Positions 33,939-45,738 are shown, numbered from the stretch's first letter. The stretch: DNA of 64,000 nt from Cognatiluteimonas lumbrici (GCF_006476065.1 NZ_ML636798.1:726906-790905); one strand, 5' to 3'. The notes: generated by a model not told the origin, from the sequence alone. Translations and numbers: made by a program.

Positions 33939-35999
33939 TTAATTCCAGAACCAGAGCAGGACGCCGAGCAGCGCGATCAAACCGAGGATCATCGCGAAGG
34001 CGTAGTGGTACAGATAGCCGGACTGGGACTTCCGCAGCATGGCCGCCGCGGCGTCCACCACCCGCGTGCTGCCGTTGACGAAGAACCCGTCGATCACCTT
34101 TTCGTCGACCTGGCGCGAGCCCTTGCCGAGCAGCAGGCCGCCGCCGGCGAAGCCGCGGATCCACAGCGTGTCGAAGCCGTACTTCTCCTCGAGGATGCGG
34201 ACCGGGAGCGCGAGCGCACGGCGCGCGCGGTGGTGCAGCTCCGGCTTCCACAGGTACATGAGGGTCGCCAGCAGGAAGCCGGCCAGCGCCAGCCAGAACG
34301 TCGGCGCCTTGAACCCGTGCAGCGCGAACTCGACCGGCCCGTGCCACAGTTCCTCGCCGAGCCTGGCGACCACGTCGCGCCCCTCGGCGACGTCGATCGC
34401 GCCGAGGAAGAACGGCAGCTGCTTCACGTGCCCCATCATGTCGGTGCCGAACAGCATCGGGCCCGCGGTGAGGAAGCCGATGACGACCGACGGGATCGCC
34501 AGCAGCACCAGCGGCACCGTCACCACCCAGGGCGACTCGCGGGGCTCGTGCGCGCCGTGGCCGTGGTCGTCGTGGCCGTGACCGTGGCCGTCGTGGTGCG
34601 CCTCGCGGAAGCGCTCCTCGCCGAAGAAGGTCAGGTACAGCAGGCGGAAGCTGTAGAACGCAGTCACGAACGCGCCCAGCAGCACCGCCCAGTAACCGTA
34701 GGTCGCGATCCAGTGGCCGGCCTCGGCGGCGTGGTGGCCGGCGGCCTCGATGATCGTGTCCTTGGAGTAGAAGCCGCTGAAGAACGGTGTGCCGACCAGC
34801 GCCAGGGTGCCGATCAGCATGGTCCAGTAGGTCACCGGCATGTACCTGCGCAGGCCGCCCATGCAACGCATGTCCTGCTCGTGGTGCATGGCGATGATCA
34901 CCGAGCCCGCGCCCAGGAACAGCAGCGCCTTGAAGAAGGCGTGGGTCATCAGGTGGTACACGGCGGCCGAGTAGGCCGACACGCCCAGCGCCACCGTCAT
35001 GTAGCCCAGCTGCGACAGGGTCGAGTACGCGACCACGCGCTTGATGTCGTTCTGCACGATGCCGATCAGGCCGGTGAAGAACGCGGTGGTCGCGCCGATG
35101 AACAGCACGAAGTCCAGCGCGGTCTCGCTCAGCTCGAACAGCGGCGACATCCGCGCGACCATGAAGATGCCGGCGGTGACCATGGTCGCGGCGTGGATCA
35201 GCGCCGAGATCGGGGTCGGGCCTTCCATCGAGTCCGGCAGCCACACGTGCAGCGGCACCTGCGCCGACTTGCCCATGGCGCCGACGAACAGGCAGATGCA
35301 GATCACGGTCGCCACCGACCAGGCATGGCCGCTGAACACCGAGACGGTGCTGTCGGCGATGGTCGGCGCGTTGGCGAACACCGTCGCGTAGTCCAGCGTG
35401 CCGAACCAGTACAGCACCGCGGCGATGCCGAGGATGAAGCCGAAGTCGCCGACGCGGTTGACCAGGAACGCCTTGAGGTTGGCGAAGATCGCGCTCGGGC
35501 GCTTGAACCAGAAGCCGATCAGCAGGTACGAGACCAGGCCCACCGCCTCCCAGCCGAAGAACAGCTGCATGAAGTTGTTGCTCATCACGAGCATCAACAT
35601 CGAGAACGTGAACAGCGAGATGTAGCTGAAGAAGCGCTGGTAGCCGGGATCCTCGGCCATGTAGCCGATGGTGTACACGTGCACCAGCAGCGACACGAAG
35701 GTCACCACGACCATCATCATCGCGGTCAGCTTGTCGACCATGAAGCCGACGTGCGCCTGGTAGCCGCCGACGTCGAACCATGTGTAGAGGTTCTCGTTGA
35801 ACGGCGGCGCGCCCTGCCCCACCAGCTGGTACAGGACCCAGCACGACAGCGCGCAGCTCAGCGCCACGCCGGCGATGGTCACGAGGTGCGCGCCGGTGCG
35901 GCCGACCACGTTGCGGAACAGCCCGGCGACGATGGACGCCAGCAGCGGCGCCAGCACCACCGCCAGCAGGACCGATTTGGAGATCATCACGTCCGGCAT
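33939..35999 (-). CDS. nuoL: NADH-quinone oxidoreductase subunit L
   Basis: NuoL is the distal proton-pumping subunit of complex I with the long lateral helix. The 686-residue protein is slightly longer than E. coli NuoL (613). It has the core sequences FFGWEAVGLVSYLLIGFW, GAMGKSAQVPLHVWLPDSMEGPTP and KRVVAYSTLSQLGYM. Residues 468-484 form an insertion with eight His among Gly/Asp, between two membrane segments, that is not part of the core fold and could bind metal. The start ATG is four bases after nuoK ends. Confidence 0.97.
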   Translation of the reverse strand: MPDVMISKSVLLAVVLAPLLASIVAGLFRNVVGRTGAHLVTIAGVALSCALSCWVLYQLVGQGAPPFNENLYTWFDVGGYQAHVGFMVDKLTAMMMVVVTFVSLLVHVYTIGYMAEDPGYQRFFSYISLFTFSMLMLVMSNNFMQLFFGWEAVGLVSYLLIGFWFKRPSAIFANLKAFLVNRVGDFGFILGIAAVLYWFGTLDYATVFANAPTIADSTVSVFSGHAWSVATVICICLFVGAMGKSAQVPLHVWLPDSMEGPTPISALIHAATMVTAGIFMVARMSPLFELSETALDFVLFIGATTAFFTGLIGIVQNDIKRVVAYSTLSQLGYMTVALGVSAYSAAVYHLMTHAFFKALLFLGAGSVIIAMHHEQDMRCMGGLRRYMPVTYWTMLIGTLALVGTPFFSGFYSKDTIIEAAGHHAAEAGHWIATYGYWAVLLGAFVTAFYSFRLLYLTFFGEERFREAHHDGHGHGHDDHGHGAHEPRESPWVVTVPLVLLAIPSVVIGFLTAGPMLFGTDMMGHVKQLPFFLGAIDVAEGRDVVARLGEELWHGPVEFALHGFKAPTFWLALAGFLLATLMYLWKPELHHRARRALALPVRILEEKYGFDTLWIRGFAGGGLLLGKGSRQVDEKVIDGFFVNGSTRVVDAAAAMLRKSQSGYLYHYAFAMILGLIALLGVLLWFWN

Positions 36000-36003
36000 C
36001 GGC

Positions 36004-36330
36004 TCAGCCCTTCAAGGTATCGATGTCGGCGACGTTGATCGTGCGCCGGTTGCGGAACAGGGTGACCAGGATCGCGAGGCCGATCGCGGCCTCGGCCGCG
36101 GCCACGGTCAGGATGAAGAACACGAACACCTGGCCGGCGGCGTCGCCGAGCTGGCGCGAGAAGGCGACGAAGTTGACGTTCACCGCCAGCAGCATCAGCT
36201 CGATCGACATCAGCAGCACGATCACGTTCTTGCGGTTGAGGAAGATCCCCGCGACCGCGATGCAGAACAGCACGGCGCCCAGCGCCAGCAGGTGGCCCGG
36301 CGCGAGGCCGGAAGCAATGGCCGGGTTCAT
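36004..36330 (-). CDS. nuoK: NADH-quinone oxidoreductase subunit K
   Basis: NuoK is a small three-span subunit linking the quinone site to the antiporter subunits. The 108-residue product has three hydrophobic helices and the conserved membrane glutamates ([15 protein letters not shown] and [12 protein letters not shown]). The ATG overlaps the nuoJ stop as ATGA. Confidence 0.96.
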   Translation of the reverse strand: MNPAIASGLAPGHLLALGAVLFCIAVAGIFLNRKNVIVLLMSIELMLLAVNVNFVAFSRQLGDAAGQVFVFFILTVAAAEAAIGLAILVTLFRNRRTINVADIDTLKG

Positions 36331-36971
36331 GGCTGGCCCTCCTCGTCCGTGGCCGCCGCGGGCGGCCGCGTTGCATCCATCCTGACCAGGCGCAGGCGGT
36401 CGCCGGCGCGCACCCGCGACTGGGCCGCGGGATCCTGGTGGCGCGCGCCCTGGGTCCGGCGCAGGGTCAGCATCACCGCCGCGACCACGGCCACGGTCAG
36501 GATCACGGCCGCGACCTCGAACGGCAGCAGGAACTCGGTGAACAGCGCGCGCGCCAGCCAGGTGGTGTTGCCCGGGTCGCCGTCGGCGGCGAGCTGCGCG
36601 GCGTTGTCCGCGAACGGCACCGCCATCCGCGCCCGCACCCCGATCAGGACCAGGATCTCGGCCAGCATCACCACCGCGACCGCCAGGCCCACCGGCAGGA
36701 AGCGCACGTAGCCCTCGCGCAGGCGCGCCACGTCGATGTCCAGCATCATCACCACGAACAGGAACAGCACCATCACCGCGCCCACGTACACCAGCACCAG
36801 GGCCAGGCCGAGGAACTCGGCGCCGGAGAGGATCCAAGTGCAGGCGACCGAGAAGAAGGTCAGCACCAGGAACAGCGCGGCGGTGACCGGGTTGCGGACG
36901 CCGATCACCGCGGCGGCGGACAGCACGGCCGTGGCGGCGAAGGCATAGAAGGCGATGAGTACGAAATCCAT
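36327..36971 (-). CDS. nuoJ: NADH-quinone oxidoreductase subunit J
   Basis: NuoJ is a membrane subunit of complex I containing the pi-bulge helix near the quinone channel. The 214-residue protein has five hydrophobic segments and the family motif [20 protein letters not shown]. Its C-terminal 35 residues are hydrophilic and Ala/Pro-rich ([15 protein letters not shown]). The stop overlaps nuoK and the start is 21 bases after nuoI. Confidence 0.95.
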   Translation of the reverse strand: MDFVLIAFYAFAATAVLSAAAVIGVRNPVTAALFLVLTFFSVACTWILSGAEFLGLALVLVYVGAVMVLFLFVVMMLDIDVARLREGYVRFLPVGLAVAVVMLAEILVLIGVRARMAVPFADNAAQLAADGDPGNTTWLARALFTEFLLPFEVAAVILTVAVVAAVMLTLRRTQGARHQDPAAQSRVRAGDRLRLVRMDATRPPAAATDEEGQP

Positions 36972-36992
36972 GGGGTCCTCAGCGACGCGAGG

Positions 36993-37481
36993 TCATCGAT
37001 AGGGGGCGTCGGCGGCGCGGCGTGCGGCGATCTCCGGCTCCAACCGGTCGCCGATCGCCAGCAGCTGCTGCTTGGTGACCACGTTCTCGCCGCGGTTCTC
37101 GAAGTGGTACTCGAGGATGTGGGTCTCGACGATCGAGTCCACCGGGCACGATTCCTCGCAGAAACCGCAGTAGATGCACTTGAACAGGTCGATGTCGTAG
37201 CGCGTGGTGCGGCGGGTGCCGTCGGCGCGCTGCTCCGAGTCGATGGTGATCGCCAGCGCCGGGCACACCGCCTCGCACAGCTTGCAGGCGATGCAGCGCT
37301 CCTCGCCGTTCGGGTAGCGGCGCAGCGCGTGCAGCCCGCGGAAGCGCGGCGACTGCGGCGTCTTCTCCATCGGGTACATCAGCGTGTACTTGGGGCGGAA
37401 CAGGTACTTCAGGGTCAGCCACATGCCCTGCAGCAACTCGACCAGCAGCAACCCCCTGAACCATGCGATCAACCGGGACAT
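36993..37481 (-). CDS. nuoI: NADH-quinone oxidoreductase subunit I
   Basis: NuoI carries the two 4Fe-4S clusters N6a and N6b that pass electrons toward NuoB. The 162-residue product has the two ferredoxin motifs [12 protein letters not shown] and [12 protein letters not shown] with all eight cysteines, plus an N-terminal amphipathic helix. The ATG overlaps the nuoH stop by one base. The length matches the family. Confidence 0.97.
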   Translation of the reverse strand: MSRLIAWFRGLLLVELLQGMWLTLKYLFRPKYTLMYPMEKTPQSPRFRGLHALRRYPNGEERCIACKLCEAVCPALAITIDSEQRADGTRRTTRYDIDLFKCIYCGFCEESCPVDSIVETHILEYHFENRGENVVTKQQLLAIGDRLEPEIAARRAADAPYR

Positions 37482-38533
37482 CAGGCACCCACCTCGAACA
37501 CGCCGAAGTAACCCATCAGCGCGGTCACGAACAGCCAGGCCAGCGTGACCGGGATGAAGACCTTCCAGCCCAGGCGCATGATCTGGTCGTAGCGGTAGCG
37601 CGGGAACGTGGCACGGAACCACACGAACGCGCTGGCGAAGAAGAACACCTTGGCGAACAGCCACCACCAGCCGTCCACAGACAGGAGCGGGATGCCCCAG
37701 CCGTGGAACGGGCTCAGCCAGCCGCCCAGGAAGAAGGTCGCGGTCAGGAAGCTGACCAGGATCATGTTCGCGTACTCGGCGAGGAAGAACAGCGCGAACT
37801 GCGAACCCGAGTACTCGACCATGTGCCCGGCGACGATCTCCGACTCGCCCTCGACCACGTCGAACGGCAGGCGGTTGGTCTCGGCCACGCCGGACACGAA
37901 GTAGATGACGAACAGCGGCAGCAGCGGCAGCCAGAACCACTCGAGGAAGCCGGCGTCGCCGGCCTGCGCCATCACGATCTCGCTGAGGTTGAGCGTGCCC
38001 GCGGCGACCAGCACGCCGACCACCGCGAAGCCCATCGCGATCTCGTAGCTGATCATCTGCGCCGAGGCGCGCATCGCGCCCAGGAAGGCGTACTTCGAGT
38101 TCGAGGCCCAGCCGGCGATGATCACGCCGTACACGCCCATCGAGGTCATCGCCAGCAGGTACAGCAGGCCGGCATTGGCGTTGGACAGCACCACCTGCGC
38201 GTCGAACGGCACCACCGCCCAGGCCGCGAATGCCGGCACCAGGGTGATCAGCGGCGCCAGCACGTACAGGACCGGATGCGCCTGGGTCGGCTTGACGACT
38301 TCCTTGAACAGCAGCTTGAAGACGTCGGCGAAGGCCTGGAACACGCCCCAGCCGACGTACATCGGCCCGTGGCGCACGTGCATCCAGCCGATCAGCTTGC
38401 GCTCCCAGACCACGTAGAAGGCGACGGCGATGATCACCGGCACGGCGATCGCCAGCACCATCAGCACCAGCCAGGCGACCAGCCCGGCGGGACCGAAGGA
38501 CAGCAGCCAGTCGCGGAACGGTTCGTGGATCAT
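37481..38533 (-). CDS. nuoH: NADH-quinone oxidoreductase subunit H
   Basis: NuoH forms the membrane part of the quinone-binding site of complex I. The 350-residue protein has eight hydrophobic segments and the family sequences [33 protein letters not shown] and [20 protein letters not shown] with conserved acidic residues. The ATG overlaps the nuoG stop (ATGA) and the stop overlaps nuoI. Confidence 0.97.
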   Translation of the reverse strand: MIHEPFRDWLLSFGPAGLVAWLVLMVLAIAVPVIIAVAFYVVWERKLIGWMHVRHGPMYVGWGVFQAFADVFKLLFKEVVKPTQAHPVLYVLAPLITLVPAFAAWAVVPFDAQVVLSNANAGLLYLLAMTSMGVYGVIIAGWASNSKYAFLGAMRASAQMISYEIAMGFAVVGVLVAAGTLNLSEIVMAQAGDAGFLEWFWLPLLPLFVIYFVSGVAETNRLPFDVVEGESEIVAGHMVEYSGSQFALFFLAEYANMILVSFLTATFFLGGWLSPFHGWGIPLLSVDGWWWLFAKVFFFASAFVWFRATFPRYRYDQIMRLGWKVFIPVTLAWLFVTALMGYFGVFEVGA

Positions 38534-40749
38534 GCGCGCGTGACCTCCAGCTTGCCCGCGGCCAGCAGCGGCGCGGTGGCGGCGTGGCCCGACTCGATCC
38601 AGGCGCAGCCGGCGGCCACGCGCGGGTCCACCACGACCGGCAGGGTCGCAGCGCCGCGCGCGGTGGCGACCCGGGCCATGGCGCCGTCGGCGACGCCGGC
38701 GGCGTCGGCATCGGCCGGCGCCAGGCTGATGCGCGCGCCGGTGTTCAACGGATGCGCCTGCAGCGCGGCGGCGCGGCGCAGCACCGCGTCGACGCGGTAG
38801 ATCGCCTGGCCGGCGGCCACTTCCAGGCCACCGCCCTCGCCCGCCGCCGGCGTGGCGGCCTTGCCGCCCTCCCAGGCGCGGCGCGCGAGGGTGCCGCGCA
38901 GCTGCGCGAGCTCGGTGAAGTCGAAGCCGGGCGCCTCGAGCAGGCCGCCCAGGGCCCGCAGCACGCGCCAGCCGGCGCGCGCTTCGCCCGGCAGCTTGCC
39001 GCCGGCGACGGCGCGCTGCTCGCGGCCTTCCAGGTTGACGAGCGTGGCGTCGATCTCGGGCAGCAGCCCGATCGGCAGGATGACGTCGGCGACCTTGCGC
39101 GTGGACTCGCAGGCGAAGTGGCTGAAGGCCACCACCTGCGCATCGCCCAGCGCCTGCATCGCCAGCGCCTGGTCGGCGAAGTCGAGGCCGGGCTCGATCC
39201 CGTAGATGACGTAGGCACCGCGCGGCTCGCGCAGCATCGCCAGGGCGTCGCGCGACGCCGGCAGCACGCCCGCCTGCGACAGGCCCAGCGCATTGGCGCC
39301 CTGCGGGATGCGGCACAGCGCGGCGTTGTTGGCGCCGGCGAAGGACGCGGCGGCATCGCGGATCGCGGCCGCATGCGCGCCGGCCTCGGCCACGCCGCCC
39401 ACGATCACGACCGCGCGCGAGGCGTCGCCCAGGGGCACGCCCGACAGCGCGGAAGCCAGCCGCGACGGCGGCACGATCGCCTTCGATGCGACCTCGAAGG
39501 TGAACTCGAAGTCCACCGGGTTGACCACGTGCACCTTCGCGCCGCGCTCCACCGCCTTGCGCACGCGGGCGTGCACCAGCGGCAGCTCGTGGCGCAGGTT
39601 GGAGCCGACGATCACGATCGCGTCGGCGTGCTCGATGTCGGCGACCGCCATCGCGAACGGCGCCGAGCAGGCCGACAGGTCCTGCTGCGCGATGCGGTGG
39701 TCGAGGTTGCCGGTGCCCAGCGCGGCCGCCAGCCGCACCAGCAGCTCGCCCTCCTCGCTGGAGGTGGCCGGGTGCGCGAGGATGCCGAGGCGGTCGGCGC
39801 CGTTGTCGCGCAGCACCTGCGCGGCACGGGCCAGGGCTTCGTCCCATTCGGCCTCGCGCAGCTCGCCGTTCTCGCGCACCATCGGCACGGTCGCGCGGTC
39901 GGCGGCGTACAGGCCCTGGTGCGAGTAGCGGTCGCGGTCGGACAGCCAGCACTCGTTGACCGCGTCGTTGTCGCGCGGCACGGTGCGCAGCACGTCGCCG
40001 CGGCGCACGTGCAGGAACAGGTTGCTGCCCAGGGCGTCGTGGTAGCCGAGCGACTCCTTCGCGATCAGTTCCCACGGCCGGGCGCGGAAGCGGAACACCT
40101 TGTTGGTCAGCGCGCCCACCGGGCACACGTCGATCACGTTGCCGGACAGCTCGGTGGTCAGCGGCTTGCCGTCGTAGGTGCCGATCTGCAGGTTCTCGCC
40201 GCGCATCATGCCGCCCAGCTCGTAGGTGCCGGCGACCTCCGCGGTGAAGCGGATGCAGCGGGTGCAGTGGATGCACCGGGTCATGTCGGTCGCGACCAGC
40301 GGACCCAGGTCCTCGTCGGCGACCACGCGCTTGCGCTCGGCGAAGCGCGACACCGAGCGCCCGTAGCCGAGCGACAGGTCCTGCAGCTCGCACTCGCCGC
40401 CCTGGTCGCAGACCGGGCAGTCGAGCGGATGGTTGATCAGCAGGAACTCCATCACGTTGCGCTGCGCCTTGAGCGCCTTGTCGCTGCGCGTGCGCACCTG
40501 CATGCCGTCCATCACCGGGGTGGCGCAGGCCGGGGCCGGCTTGCCCATCTTCTCGACGTCGACCAGGCACATGCGGCAGTTGGCCGCGATCGCCAGCTTG
40601 TCGTGGTAGCAGAAGCGCGGGATCGGGATCCCGGCCTTGTCCGCGGCCTGGATGATCATCGAGCCCTTCGGCGCCGCCAGTTCCACCCCGTCGATGAAGA
40701 CGGTGACGTGGTCGGGCGGCAGGTTCGGGTTCACCGGTTGCGCGCTCAT
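38530..40749 (-). CDS. nuoG: NADH-quinone oxidoreductase subunit G
   Basis: NuoG is the large iron-sulfur subunit of the complex I peripheral arm. The 739-residue protein has an N-terminal 2Fe-2S ferredoxin domain ([19 protein letters not shown] and [11 protein letters not shown]), a His-Cys 4Fe-4S segment ([18 protein letters not shown]) and a second 4Fe-4S motif ([16 protein letters not shown]), followed by a molybdopterin-oxidoreductase-like region without visible cofactor role. The C-terminal part is shorter than in E. coli NuoG (908 residues). It overlaps nuoF and nuoH as ATGA. Confidence 0.96.
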   Translation of the reverse strand: MSAQPVNPNLPPDHVTVFIDGVELAAPKGSMIIQAADKAGIPIPRFCYHDKLAIAANCRMCLVDVEKMGKPAPACATPVMDGMQVRTRSDKALKAQRNVMEFLLINHPLDCPVCDQGGECELQDLSLGYGRSVSRFAERKRVVADEDLGPLVATDMTRCIHCTRCIRFTAEVAGTYELGGMMRGENLQIGTYDGKPLTTELSGNVIDVCPVGALTNKVFRFRARPWELIAKESLGYHDALGSNLFLHVRRGDVLRTVPRDNDAVNECWLSDRDRYSHQGLYAADRATVPMVRENGELREAEWDEALARAAQVLRDNGADRLGILAHPATSSEEGELLVRLAAALGTGNLDHRIAQQDLSACSAPFAMAVADIEHADAIVIVGSNLRHELPLVHARVRKAVERGAKVHVVNPVDFEFTFEVASKAIVPPSRLASALSGVPLGDASRAVVIVGGVAEAGAHAAAIRDAAASFAGANNAALCRIPQGANALGLSQAGVLPASRDALAMLREPRGAYVIYGIEPGLDFADQALAMQALGDAQVVAFSHFACESTRKVADVILPIGLLPEIDATLVNLEGREQRAVAGGKLPGEARAGWRVLRALGGLLEAPGFDFTELAQLRGTLARRAWEGGKAATPAAGEGGGLEVAAGQAIYRVDAVLRRAAALQAHPLNTGARISLAPADADAAGVADGAMARVATARGAATLPVVVDPRVAAGCAWIESGHAATAPLLAAGKLEVTRA

Positions 40750-42113
40750 GCCGCCACCTGCTTCGACACCACGGTGCCGTTGCGTTCGTCGTCCACCAGG
40801 AAGCGGCCGTTCACGATGCGGTACTCGAATTCGTCCCAGAAGTGGCGCAGGAAGCCCTGCATCGGCCAGGCCGCGGCCTCGCCGAAGGCGCAGATGGTGT
40901 GGCCCTCGATCTGGCCGGCGGCGGCGCGCAGCATGTGCAGGTCGTCCACCGTCGCCTTGCCCTCGGCGACGCGCGTGACCATGCGGTACATCCAGCCGGT
41001 ACCCTCGCGGCACGGGGTGCACTGGCCGCAGCTCTCCTGCATGTAGAAGCGCGCGATGCGCTGGCAGGCGCGGACCATGCAGGTGGTCTCATCCATGACG
41101 ATCACCGCGCCGGAGCCGAGGCCGGAGCCGGCCTTCTGCAGCGCGTCGTAGTCCATGGTCAGGCCCATCATGGTCTCGCCCGGGAGCACCGGCATGGACG
41201 ACCCGCCCGGGATCACCGCCTTGATGCGGTGGCCGTTGCGCATCCCGCCGGCAAGTTCCAGCAGTTCGGAGAACGGCGTGCCCAGGCGGATCTCGTAGTT
41301 GCCGGGGCGGTTGACGTGCCCGGACACCGAGAAGACCTTGGGGCCGCCGTTGTTGGGCTTGCCCAGGTTGAGGAACCACTCCGGGCCGTTGCGCACGATC
41401 GCCGGCACCGAGGCGTAGGTCTCGGTGTTGTTGATCGTGGTCGGCTTGCCGTACAGGCCGAAGTTGGCCGGGAACGGCGGCTTGTAGCGCGGCTGGCCCT
41501 TCTTGCCCTCCAGCGACTCCATCAGCGCGGTTTCCTCGCCGCAGATGTAGGCGCCGGCGCCGAGCGCGTTGTGGATGTCGATGTCCACGCCGCTGCCGAG
41601 GATGTCCTTGCCCAGCCAGCCGTTGGCGTAGGCCTCGCGGGTCGCCTCCTCCAGCCGCTCGAACGGCTCGTGGTGGAACTCGCCGCGCAGGTAGTTGTAG
41701 GCCACCTTCGTGTTGGTCGCGTAGCAGGCGATCGCCAGGCCCTCGATCACCGCGTGCGGGTTGTAGCGCAGGATGTCGCGGTCCTTGGCGGTGCCCGGTT
41801 CGGACTCGTCCGAGTTGCACAGGATGTACTTCTCGCCGTCGTGCTTCGGCATGAAGCTCCACTTCAGGCCGGTCGGGAAGCCCGCGCCGCCGCGGCCGCG
41901 CAGGCCGGACTGCTTGACCATCTCGATGATCGCCGCGCGGTCCATCTTCTCCTCGAGGATCCTGCGCAGCGCACTGTAACCACCGGTCTTCAGGTAGTTC
42001 TCGTACGACCACGGCTTGTCGTAGTGCAGCGTCGTGTAGACGACGTTGTGCTCCTGCGGCGCCGGGCCGACCGGGCCGGTCGGCTGCGAGTAGTCGCGGT
42101 GGTGCTGTGCCAT
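40746..42113 (-). CDS. nuoF: NADH-quinone oxidoreductase subunit F
   Basis: NuoF binds NADH and FMN and holds cluster N3. The 455-residue protein has the glycine-rich NADH site [16 protein letters not shown], the FMN site [17 protein letters not shown] and the 4Fe-4S cysteines in [15 protein letters not shown]. The ATG lies 11 bases after the nuoE stop. The N-terminal ~20 residues are a variable extension. Confidence 0.97.
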   Translation of the reverse strand: MAQHHRDYSQPTGPVGPAPQEHNVVYTTLHYDKPWSYENYLKTGGYSALRRILEEKMDRAAIIEMVKQSGLRGRGGAGFPTGLKWSFMPKHDGEKYILCNSDESEPGTAKDRDILRYNPHAVIEGLAIACYATNTKVAYNYLRGEFHHEPFERLEEATREAYANGWLGKDILGSGVDIDIHNALGAGAYICGEETALMESLEGKKGQPRYKPPFPANFGLYGKPTTINNTETYASVPAIVRNGPEWFLNLGKPNNGGPKVFSVSGHVNRPGNYEIRLGTPFSELLELAGGMRNGHRIKAVIPGGSSMPVLPGETMMGLTMDYDALQKAGSGLGSGAVIVMDETTCMVRACQRIARFYMQESCGQCTPCREGTGWMYRMVTRVAEGKATVDDLHMLRAAAGQIEGHTICAFGEAAAWPMQGFLRHFWDEFEYRIVNGRFLVDDERNGTVVSKQVAA

Positions 42114-42124
42114 CTCGTCCTGCC

Positions 42125-42652
42125 TCACTTCAACCCGTCGAGCAGCTCGTCCACCTTCGCGATGTCGAGTTTCTCGTGGTAATGCCCGTTGATCACGACC
42201 ACCGGCGCGCCGCAGCACGCGGCGACGCACTCTTCCTCGCGCTTGAGGTAGACGCGCCCGTCGGCGGTGGATTCGCCCAGCTTGCAGCCCAGCTTCTGCT
42301 CGGCGTGCGCGACCAGTTCCTGCGCGCCGTTGAGCCAGCAGCTGATATTGGTGCAGAAGGCGACGTTGTTGCGGCCGACTTCGTCGGTCTCGAACATCGA
42401 GTAGAAGGTCGCGACCTCGTACGCCCACACCGGCGGGATGCCCAGGTACTTGGCGACCGCCGCGATCAGCTCGTCGCTGAGCCAGCCGCCGTTCTGCTGC
42501 TGCGCCGCGTGCAGGCCCTGGATCACCGCCGAACGCTTGCGGTCGGGCGGGAACTTGGCCACCCAGTGGTCGATGTGCGCGCGGGTCTCGTCCGACAGCA
42601 CCGCCATCGGGTCCACGTTGCGGGCGTTCTCGAAGTTTCCGGTGGCCCTCAT
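42125..42652 (-). CDS. nuoE: NADH-quinone oxidoreductase subunit E
   Basis: NuoE is the thioredoxin-like subunit carrying 2Fe-2S cluster N1a. The 175-residue product has cysteines in [11 protein letters not shown] and [18 protein letters not shown], matching the family ligands, after an N-terminal helical domain ([20 protein letters not shown]). The ATG overlaps the nuoD stop as ATGA. Confidence 0.96.
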   Translation of the reverse strand: MRATGNFENARNVDPMAVLSDETRAHIDHWVAKFPPDRKRSAVIQGLHAAQQQNGGWLSDELIAAVAKYLGIPPVWAYEVATFYSMFETDEVGRNNVAFCTNISCWLNGAQELVAHAEQKLGCKLGESTADGRVYLKREEECVAACCGAPVVVINGHYHEKLDIAKVDELLDGLK

Positions 42653-43965
42653 CGGTCGATCTCCCCGAACACGATGTCGTAGGTGCCGATCATCGCCACT
42701 ACGTCCGCCAGCATGTGGCCCTTGACGAAGGTGTCCATCGAGGACAAGTGGGCGAAGCCGGGGGCGCGCAGGTGCACGCGGAACGGCTTGTTGGCGCCAT
42801 CCGACACGAGATAGCAGCCGAACTCGCCCTTGGGCGCCTCGACCGCCTGGTAGGTCTCCCCGGCGGGCACGCAATAGCCCTCGGAGAACAGCTTGAAGTG
42901 GTGGATCAACGCTTCCATGTCGTCCTTCATCTCCTCGCGGGAGGGAGGCGCGACCTTGAAGTTGTCGACCATGACCGGGCCCGGGTTGGCCTTCAGCCAC
43001 TGCACGCACTGCTGGATGATCCGCGCCGACTGGCGCATCTCGGCCATGCGCACCAGGTAGCGGTCGTAGCAGTCGCCGTGGGTGCCGACCGGGATGTCGA
43101 AGTCGACCTCGGCATAGCGCGCGTAGGGCTGCTTCTTCCGCAGGTCCCATTCGATGCCGGAGCCGCGCAGCATCGGGCCGCTCATGCCCCAGGCCAGCGC
43201 CTGTTCGGGCTCGATCACGCCGATCCCGACGGTGCGCTGCTTCCAGATGCGGTTGTCGGTGAGCAGGGTTTCGTACTCGTCCACCCGGCGCGGGAAGTCG
43301 TTCGCGAACGCCTCCAGGTAGTCGAGCATCGAGCCTTCGCGCCACTCGTTGAAGCGCTTGAGCTCCTTGCCCTTGCGCCACGGCGACTCGCGGTACTGCG
43401 ACATTCGCTCGGGCAGGTCGCGGTAGACGCCGCCGGGGCGGTAGTAGGTCGCGTGCATGCGCGCGCCCGACACCGCCTCGTACACGTCCATCAGTTCCTC
43501 GCGCTCGCGGAACGCGTACAGCATCACCGCCATCGCGCCCAGGTCGAGGCCGTTGGAGCCCACCCACATCAGGTGGTTGAGGATCCGGGTGACCTCGTCG
43601 AACAGGGTGCGGATCCACTGCGCGCGCTCGGGCGCCTCGATCCCCATCAGGGTCTCGATGGCGCGCACGTAGGCGTGCTCGTTGCACATCATGGAGACGT
43701 AGTCGAGCCGGTCCATGTAGCCGATGGACTGGTTGAACGGCTTCGACTCCGCGAGCTTCTCGGTGCCGCGATGCAGCAGGCCGACGTGCGGGTCGGCGCG
43801 GCGCACGACCTCGCCTTCCATCTCCAGGATCAGGCGCAGCACGCCATGCGCGGCGGGATGCTGCGGCCCGAAGTTCATCGTGTAGTTGCGGATCTCCTGC
43901 TGCGCCTCGGCCGGGTTGCTGGCGAACGGGGCGTTGGCGGGAGTGATCGTGGGGTCGTAGCTCAT
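42649..43965 (-). CDS. nuoD: NADH-quinone oxidoreductase subunit D
   Basis: NuoD is the 49-kDa subunit that forms the quinone-reduction site with NuoB. The 438-residue protein has the family sequences [22 protein letters not shown], the quinone-site His-Pro segment in [24 protein letters not shown] and the C-terminal DIVFGEIDR ending, a relict of the hydrogenase motif. The ATG overlaps the nuoC stop as ATGA. Confidence 0.97.
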   Translation of the reverse strand: MSYDPTITPANAPFASNPAEAQQEIRNYTMNFGPQHPAAHGVLRLILEMEGEVVRRADPHVGLLHRGTEKLAESKPFNQSIGYMDRLDYVSMMCNEHAYVRAIETLMGIEAPERAQWIRTLFDEVTRILNHLMWVGSNGLDLGAMAVMLYAFREREELMDVYEAVSGARMHATYYRPGGVYRDLPERMSQYRESPWRKGKELKRFNEWREGSMLDYLEAFANDFPRRVDEYETLLTDNRIWKQRTVGIGVIEPEQALAWGMSGPMLRGSGIEWDLRKKQPYARYAEVDFDIPVGTHGDCYDRYLVRMAEMRQSARIIQQCVQWLKANPGPVMVDNFKVAPPSREEMKDDMEALIHHFKLFSEGYCVPAGETYQAVEAPKGEFGCYLVSDGANKPFRVHLRAPGFAHLSSMDTFVKGHMLADVVAMIGTYDIVFGEIDR

Positions 43966-44801
43966 TGCGCGGCTCCCTTGCGCGGCACCGGGGCCGGGTT
44001 GGGCGTCGGGCCGGTGGTCGGCTTCGCGGGGTCGGCCGGGCCGATGCCGCTGTCCACCTTGAGGTCGCGGTCCTCGCCGGCGGCGGTGGCGTAGCGGGCG
44101 TCGTCGCGGATCACGCGCGGAACGTTCACGCGCGGCTCGACCGAGGTCACCGGCTCGTACACCACGCGCTTGCGCTCGGGGTCGTAGCGGACCTCGACGT
44201 TGCCGATCAGCGGGAAGTCCTTGCGGAACGGGTGCCCGACGAAACCGTAGTCGGTCAGGATGCGGCGCAGGTCCGGGTGCCCGGCGAAGACGATGCCGAA
44301 CAGGTCGAAGGCCTCGCGCTCGAACCAGTCGGCCACCGGCCAGATGCCGGTCACCGAGGGCATCGCCGGCAGCGCGTCGTCGGGCGCGAACGCCTTCAGC
44401 CGCAGCCGGCGGTTGTGCCGTACCGACATCAGCTGCACCACCACCGCGAAGCGGCGCGCGGGCGGTTCCACCGGCGCCTCGCCCTGCGGCTGCGGGAACT
44501 GCGCGCTGGTGCCCTCGCCGTAGCGGAACCGGCCCGGGCCCTTGCCCTCGACGCCGCGGCTGAAACCTTCCGAGGAAACGTCGGTGTCCCACTCGTCGGT
44601 GCCGTAGCCGAGCATGTCCAGGCCGCACAGGTCGATCAGCTGCTCGAAGCCGAACTCGTCGCGCAGCGCGCGGCAGGCCTCGAGCCAGTCGCCGGCGTCC
44701 AGCACCAGGCCGACCTCGCCGCGCGGCAGCGCGACCTCGACGGTGGCCTGCGGGAAGCGCGCGCGGAGCTGCTCCGCGAAGCCCTCGACTGCCATGGCCA
44801 T
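43962..44801 (-). CDS. nuoC: NADH-quinone oxidoreductase subunit C
   Basis: NuoC is a peripheral-arm subunit lying beside NuoD; here it is a separate protein, not the NuoCD fusion of E. coli. The 279-residue product has the core 30-kDa-subunit motif [27 protein letters not shown] and HPFRKDFPL. The last ~60 residues are a Pro/Ala-rich extension. The ATG at 44801 overlaps the nuoB stop by one base; an in-frame ATG six bases later is possible. Confidence 0.95.
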   Translation of the reverse strand: MAMAVEGFAEQLRARFPQATVEVALPRGEVGLVLDAGDWLEACRALRDEFGFEQLIDLCGLDMLGYGTDEWDTDVSSEGFSRGVEGKGPGRFRYGEGTSAQFPQPQGEAPVEPPARRFAVVVQLMSVRHNRRLRLKAFAPDDALPAMPSVTGIWPVADWFEREAFDLFGIVFAGHPDLRRILTDYGFVGHPFRKDFPLIGNVEVRYDPERKRVVYEPVTSVEPRVNVPRVIRDDARYATAAGEDRDLKVDSGIGPADPAKPTTGPTPNPAPVPRKGAAQ

Positions 44802-45391
44802 CAGCGCTGCTCCGGGGTCTGTGCGCCGGGGACGTTGCCGGTGCCGAAGGTGCTGCTGCGGCGGATCTTCTTCTGCAGCTGCAGGATGCCGTACACCAGC
44901 GCCTCCGCGGTCGGCGGGCACCCGGGCACGTACACGTCCACCGGCACGATGCGGTCGCAGCCACGCACGACGGAGTAGGAATAGTGGTAGTAGCCGCCGC
45001 CGTTGGCGCAGCTGCCCATCGAGATCACCCATTTGGGGTCGGGCATCTGGTCGTAGACCTTGCGCAGCGCAGGGGCCATCTTGTTGACCAGGGTGCCGGC
45101 GACGATCATCACGTCGGCCTGGCGCGGCGATGGGCGGAACACCACGCCGAAGCGGTCCAGGTCCAGGCGCGAGGCGCCGGCATGCATCATCTCCACCGCG
45201 CAGCAGGCCAGGCCGAAGGTCATCGGCCACATCGAGCCGGTGCGCGCCCAGTTCCACAGCGCGTCCATGCTGGTGGTGACGAAGCCGCGCTCCAGCAGCG
45301 GGTTCTCGCCTTCCGGACGGAGGATGTCGTCGACCCGGCCGTCGGGCAGCGGGTTGTTGATCATCTTCTCGACGGTCTGGATCACTCCCAT
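44801..45391 (-). CDS. nuoB: NADH-quinone oxidoreductase subunit B
   Basis: NuoB holds cluster N2, the last iron-sulfur centre before quinone. The 196-residue protein has the four ligand cysteines in [21 protein letters not shown] and [12 protein letters not shown]. The length and sequence are typical. The start overlaps nuoA by 10 bases. Confidence 0.97.
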   Translation of the reverse strand: MGVIQTVEKMINNPLPDGRVDDILRPEGENPLLERGFVTTSMDALWNWARTGSMWPMTFGLACCAVEMMHAGASRLDLDRFGVVFRPSPRQADVMIVAGTLVNKMAPALRKVYDQMPDPKWVISMGSCANGGGYYHYSYSVVRGCDRIVPVDVYVPGCPPTAEALVYGILQLQKKIRRSSTFGTGNVPGAQTPEQR

Positions 45392-45738
45392 TCGAGCGCT
45401 CCCTTCTTCCACACGTAGATGAAGCCGATCACCAGCAGCGACAGGAACACGCCCATCTCGACCAGGCCGAACACCCCGAGCTCGCGGAACACCAGCGCCC
45501 AGGGGAAGACGAACGCGATCTCGAGGTCGAACACGATGAAGATGATCGCGACCAGGTAGTAGCGGACGTCGAAGCGCATGCGCGCGTCCTCGAACGCGGG
45601 GAACCCGCACTCGTACGGCGACAGCTTCTCGGGGGTCGGGCGCTTGGGCCCCAGCAGGTTGCCGATCACGATCAGCGCGATGCCGATGCCGGCGGCAACG
45701 ATCAGGAACAACAGGGTCGGCAGGTATTCGGCCAGCAC
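45382..45738 (-). CDS. nuoA: NADH-quinone oxidoreductase subunit A
   Basis: NuoA is a three-span subunit at the junction of the two arms of complex I. The 118-residue protein has spans near residues 8-27, 62-82 and 90-109 and the conserved loop [23 protein letters not shown]. The GTG start is supported by GGAAGAGGA about seven bases upstream. It is the first gene of a complete nuoA-N operon, 67 bases downstream of tRNA-Leu(GAG); no clear terminator separates them, so nuo transcription may begin upstream of the tRNA. Confidence 0.96.
   Translation of the reverse strand: MLAEYLPTLLFLIVAAGIGIALIVIGNLLGPKRPTPEKLSPYECGFPAFEDARMRFDVRYYLVAIIFIVFDLEIAFVFPWALVFRELGVFGLVEMGVFLSLLVIGFIYVWKKGALEWE

Noticed and set aside
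32121-36038. A 1305-codon plus-strand open frame across nuoL-nuoN
   Set aside because: It is rich in His, Arg, Gln and Asp as expected for the antisense of membrane genes, and nuoL, nuoM and nuoN account for the region in full.
38530-40749. nuoG shorter than E. coli NuoG, considered a truncation
   Set aside because: All expected iron-sulfur motifs are present and the stop overlaps nuoH in the normal way; C-terminal length varies in the family.
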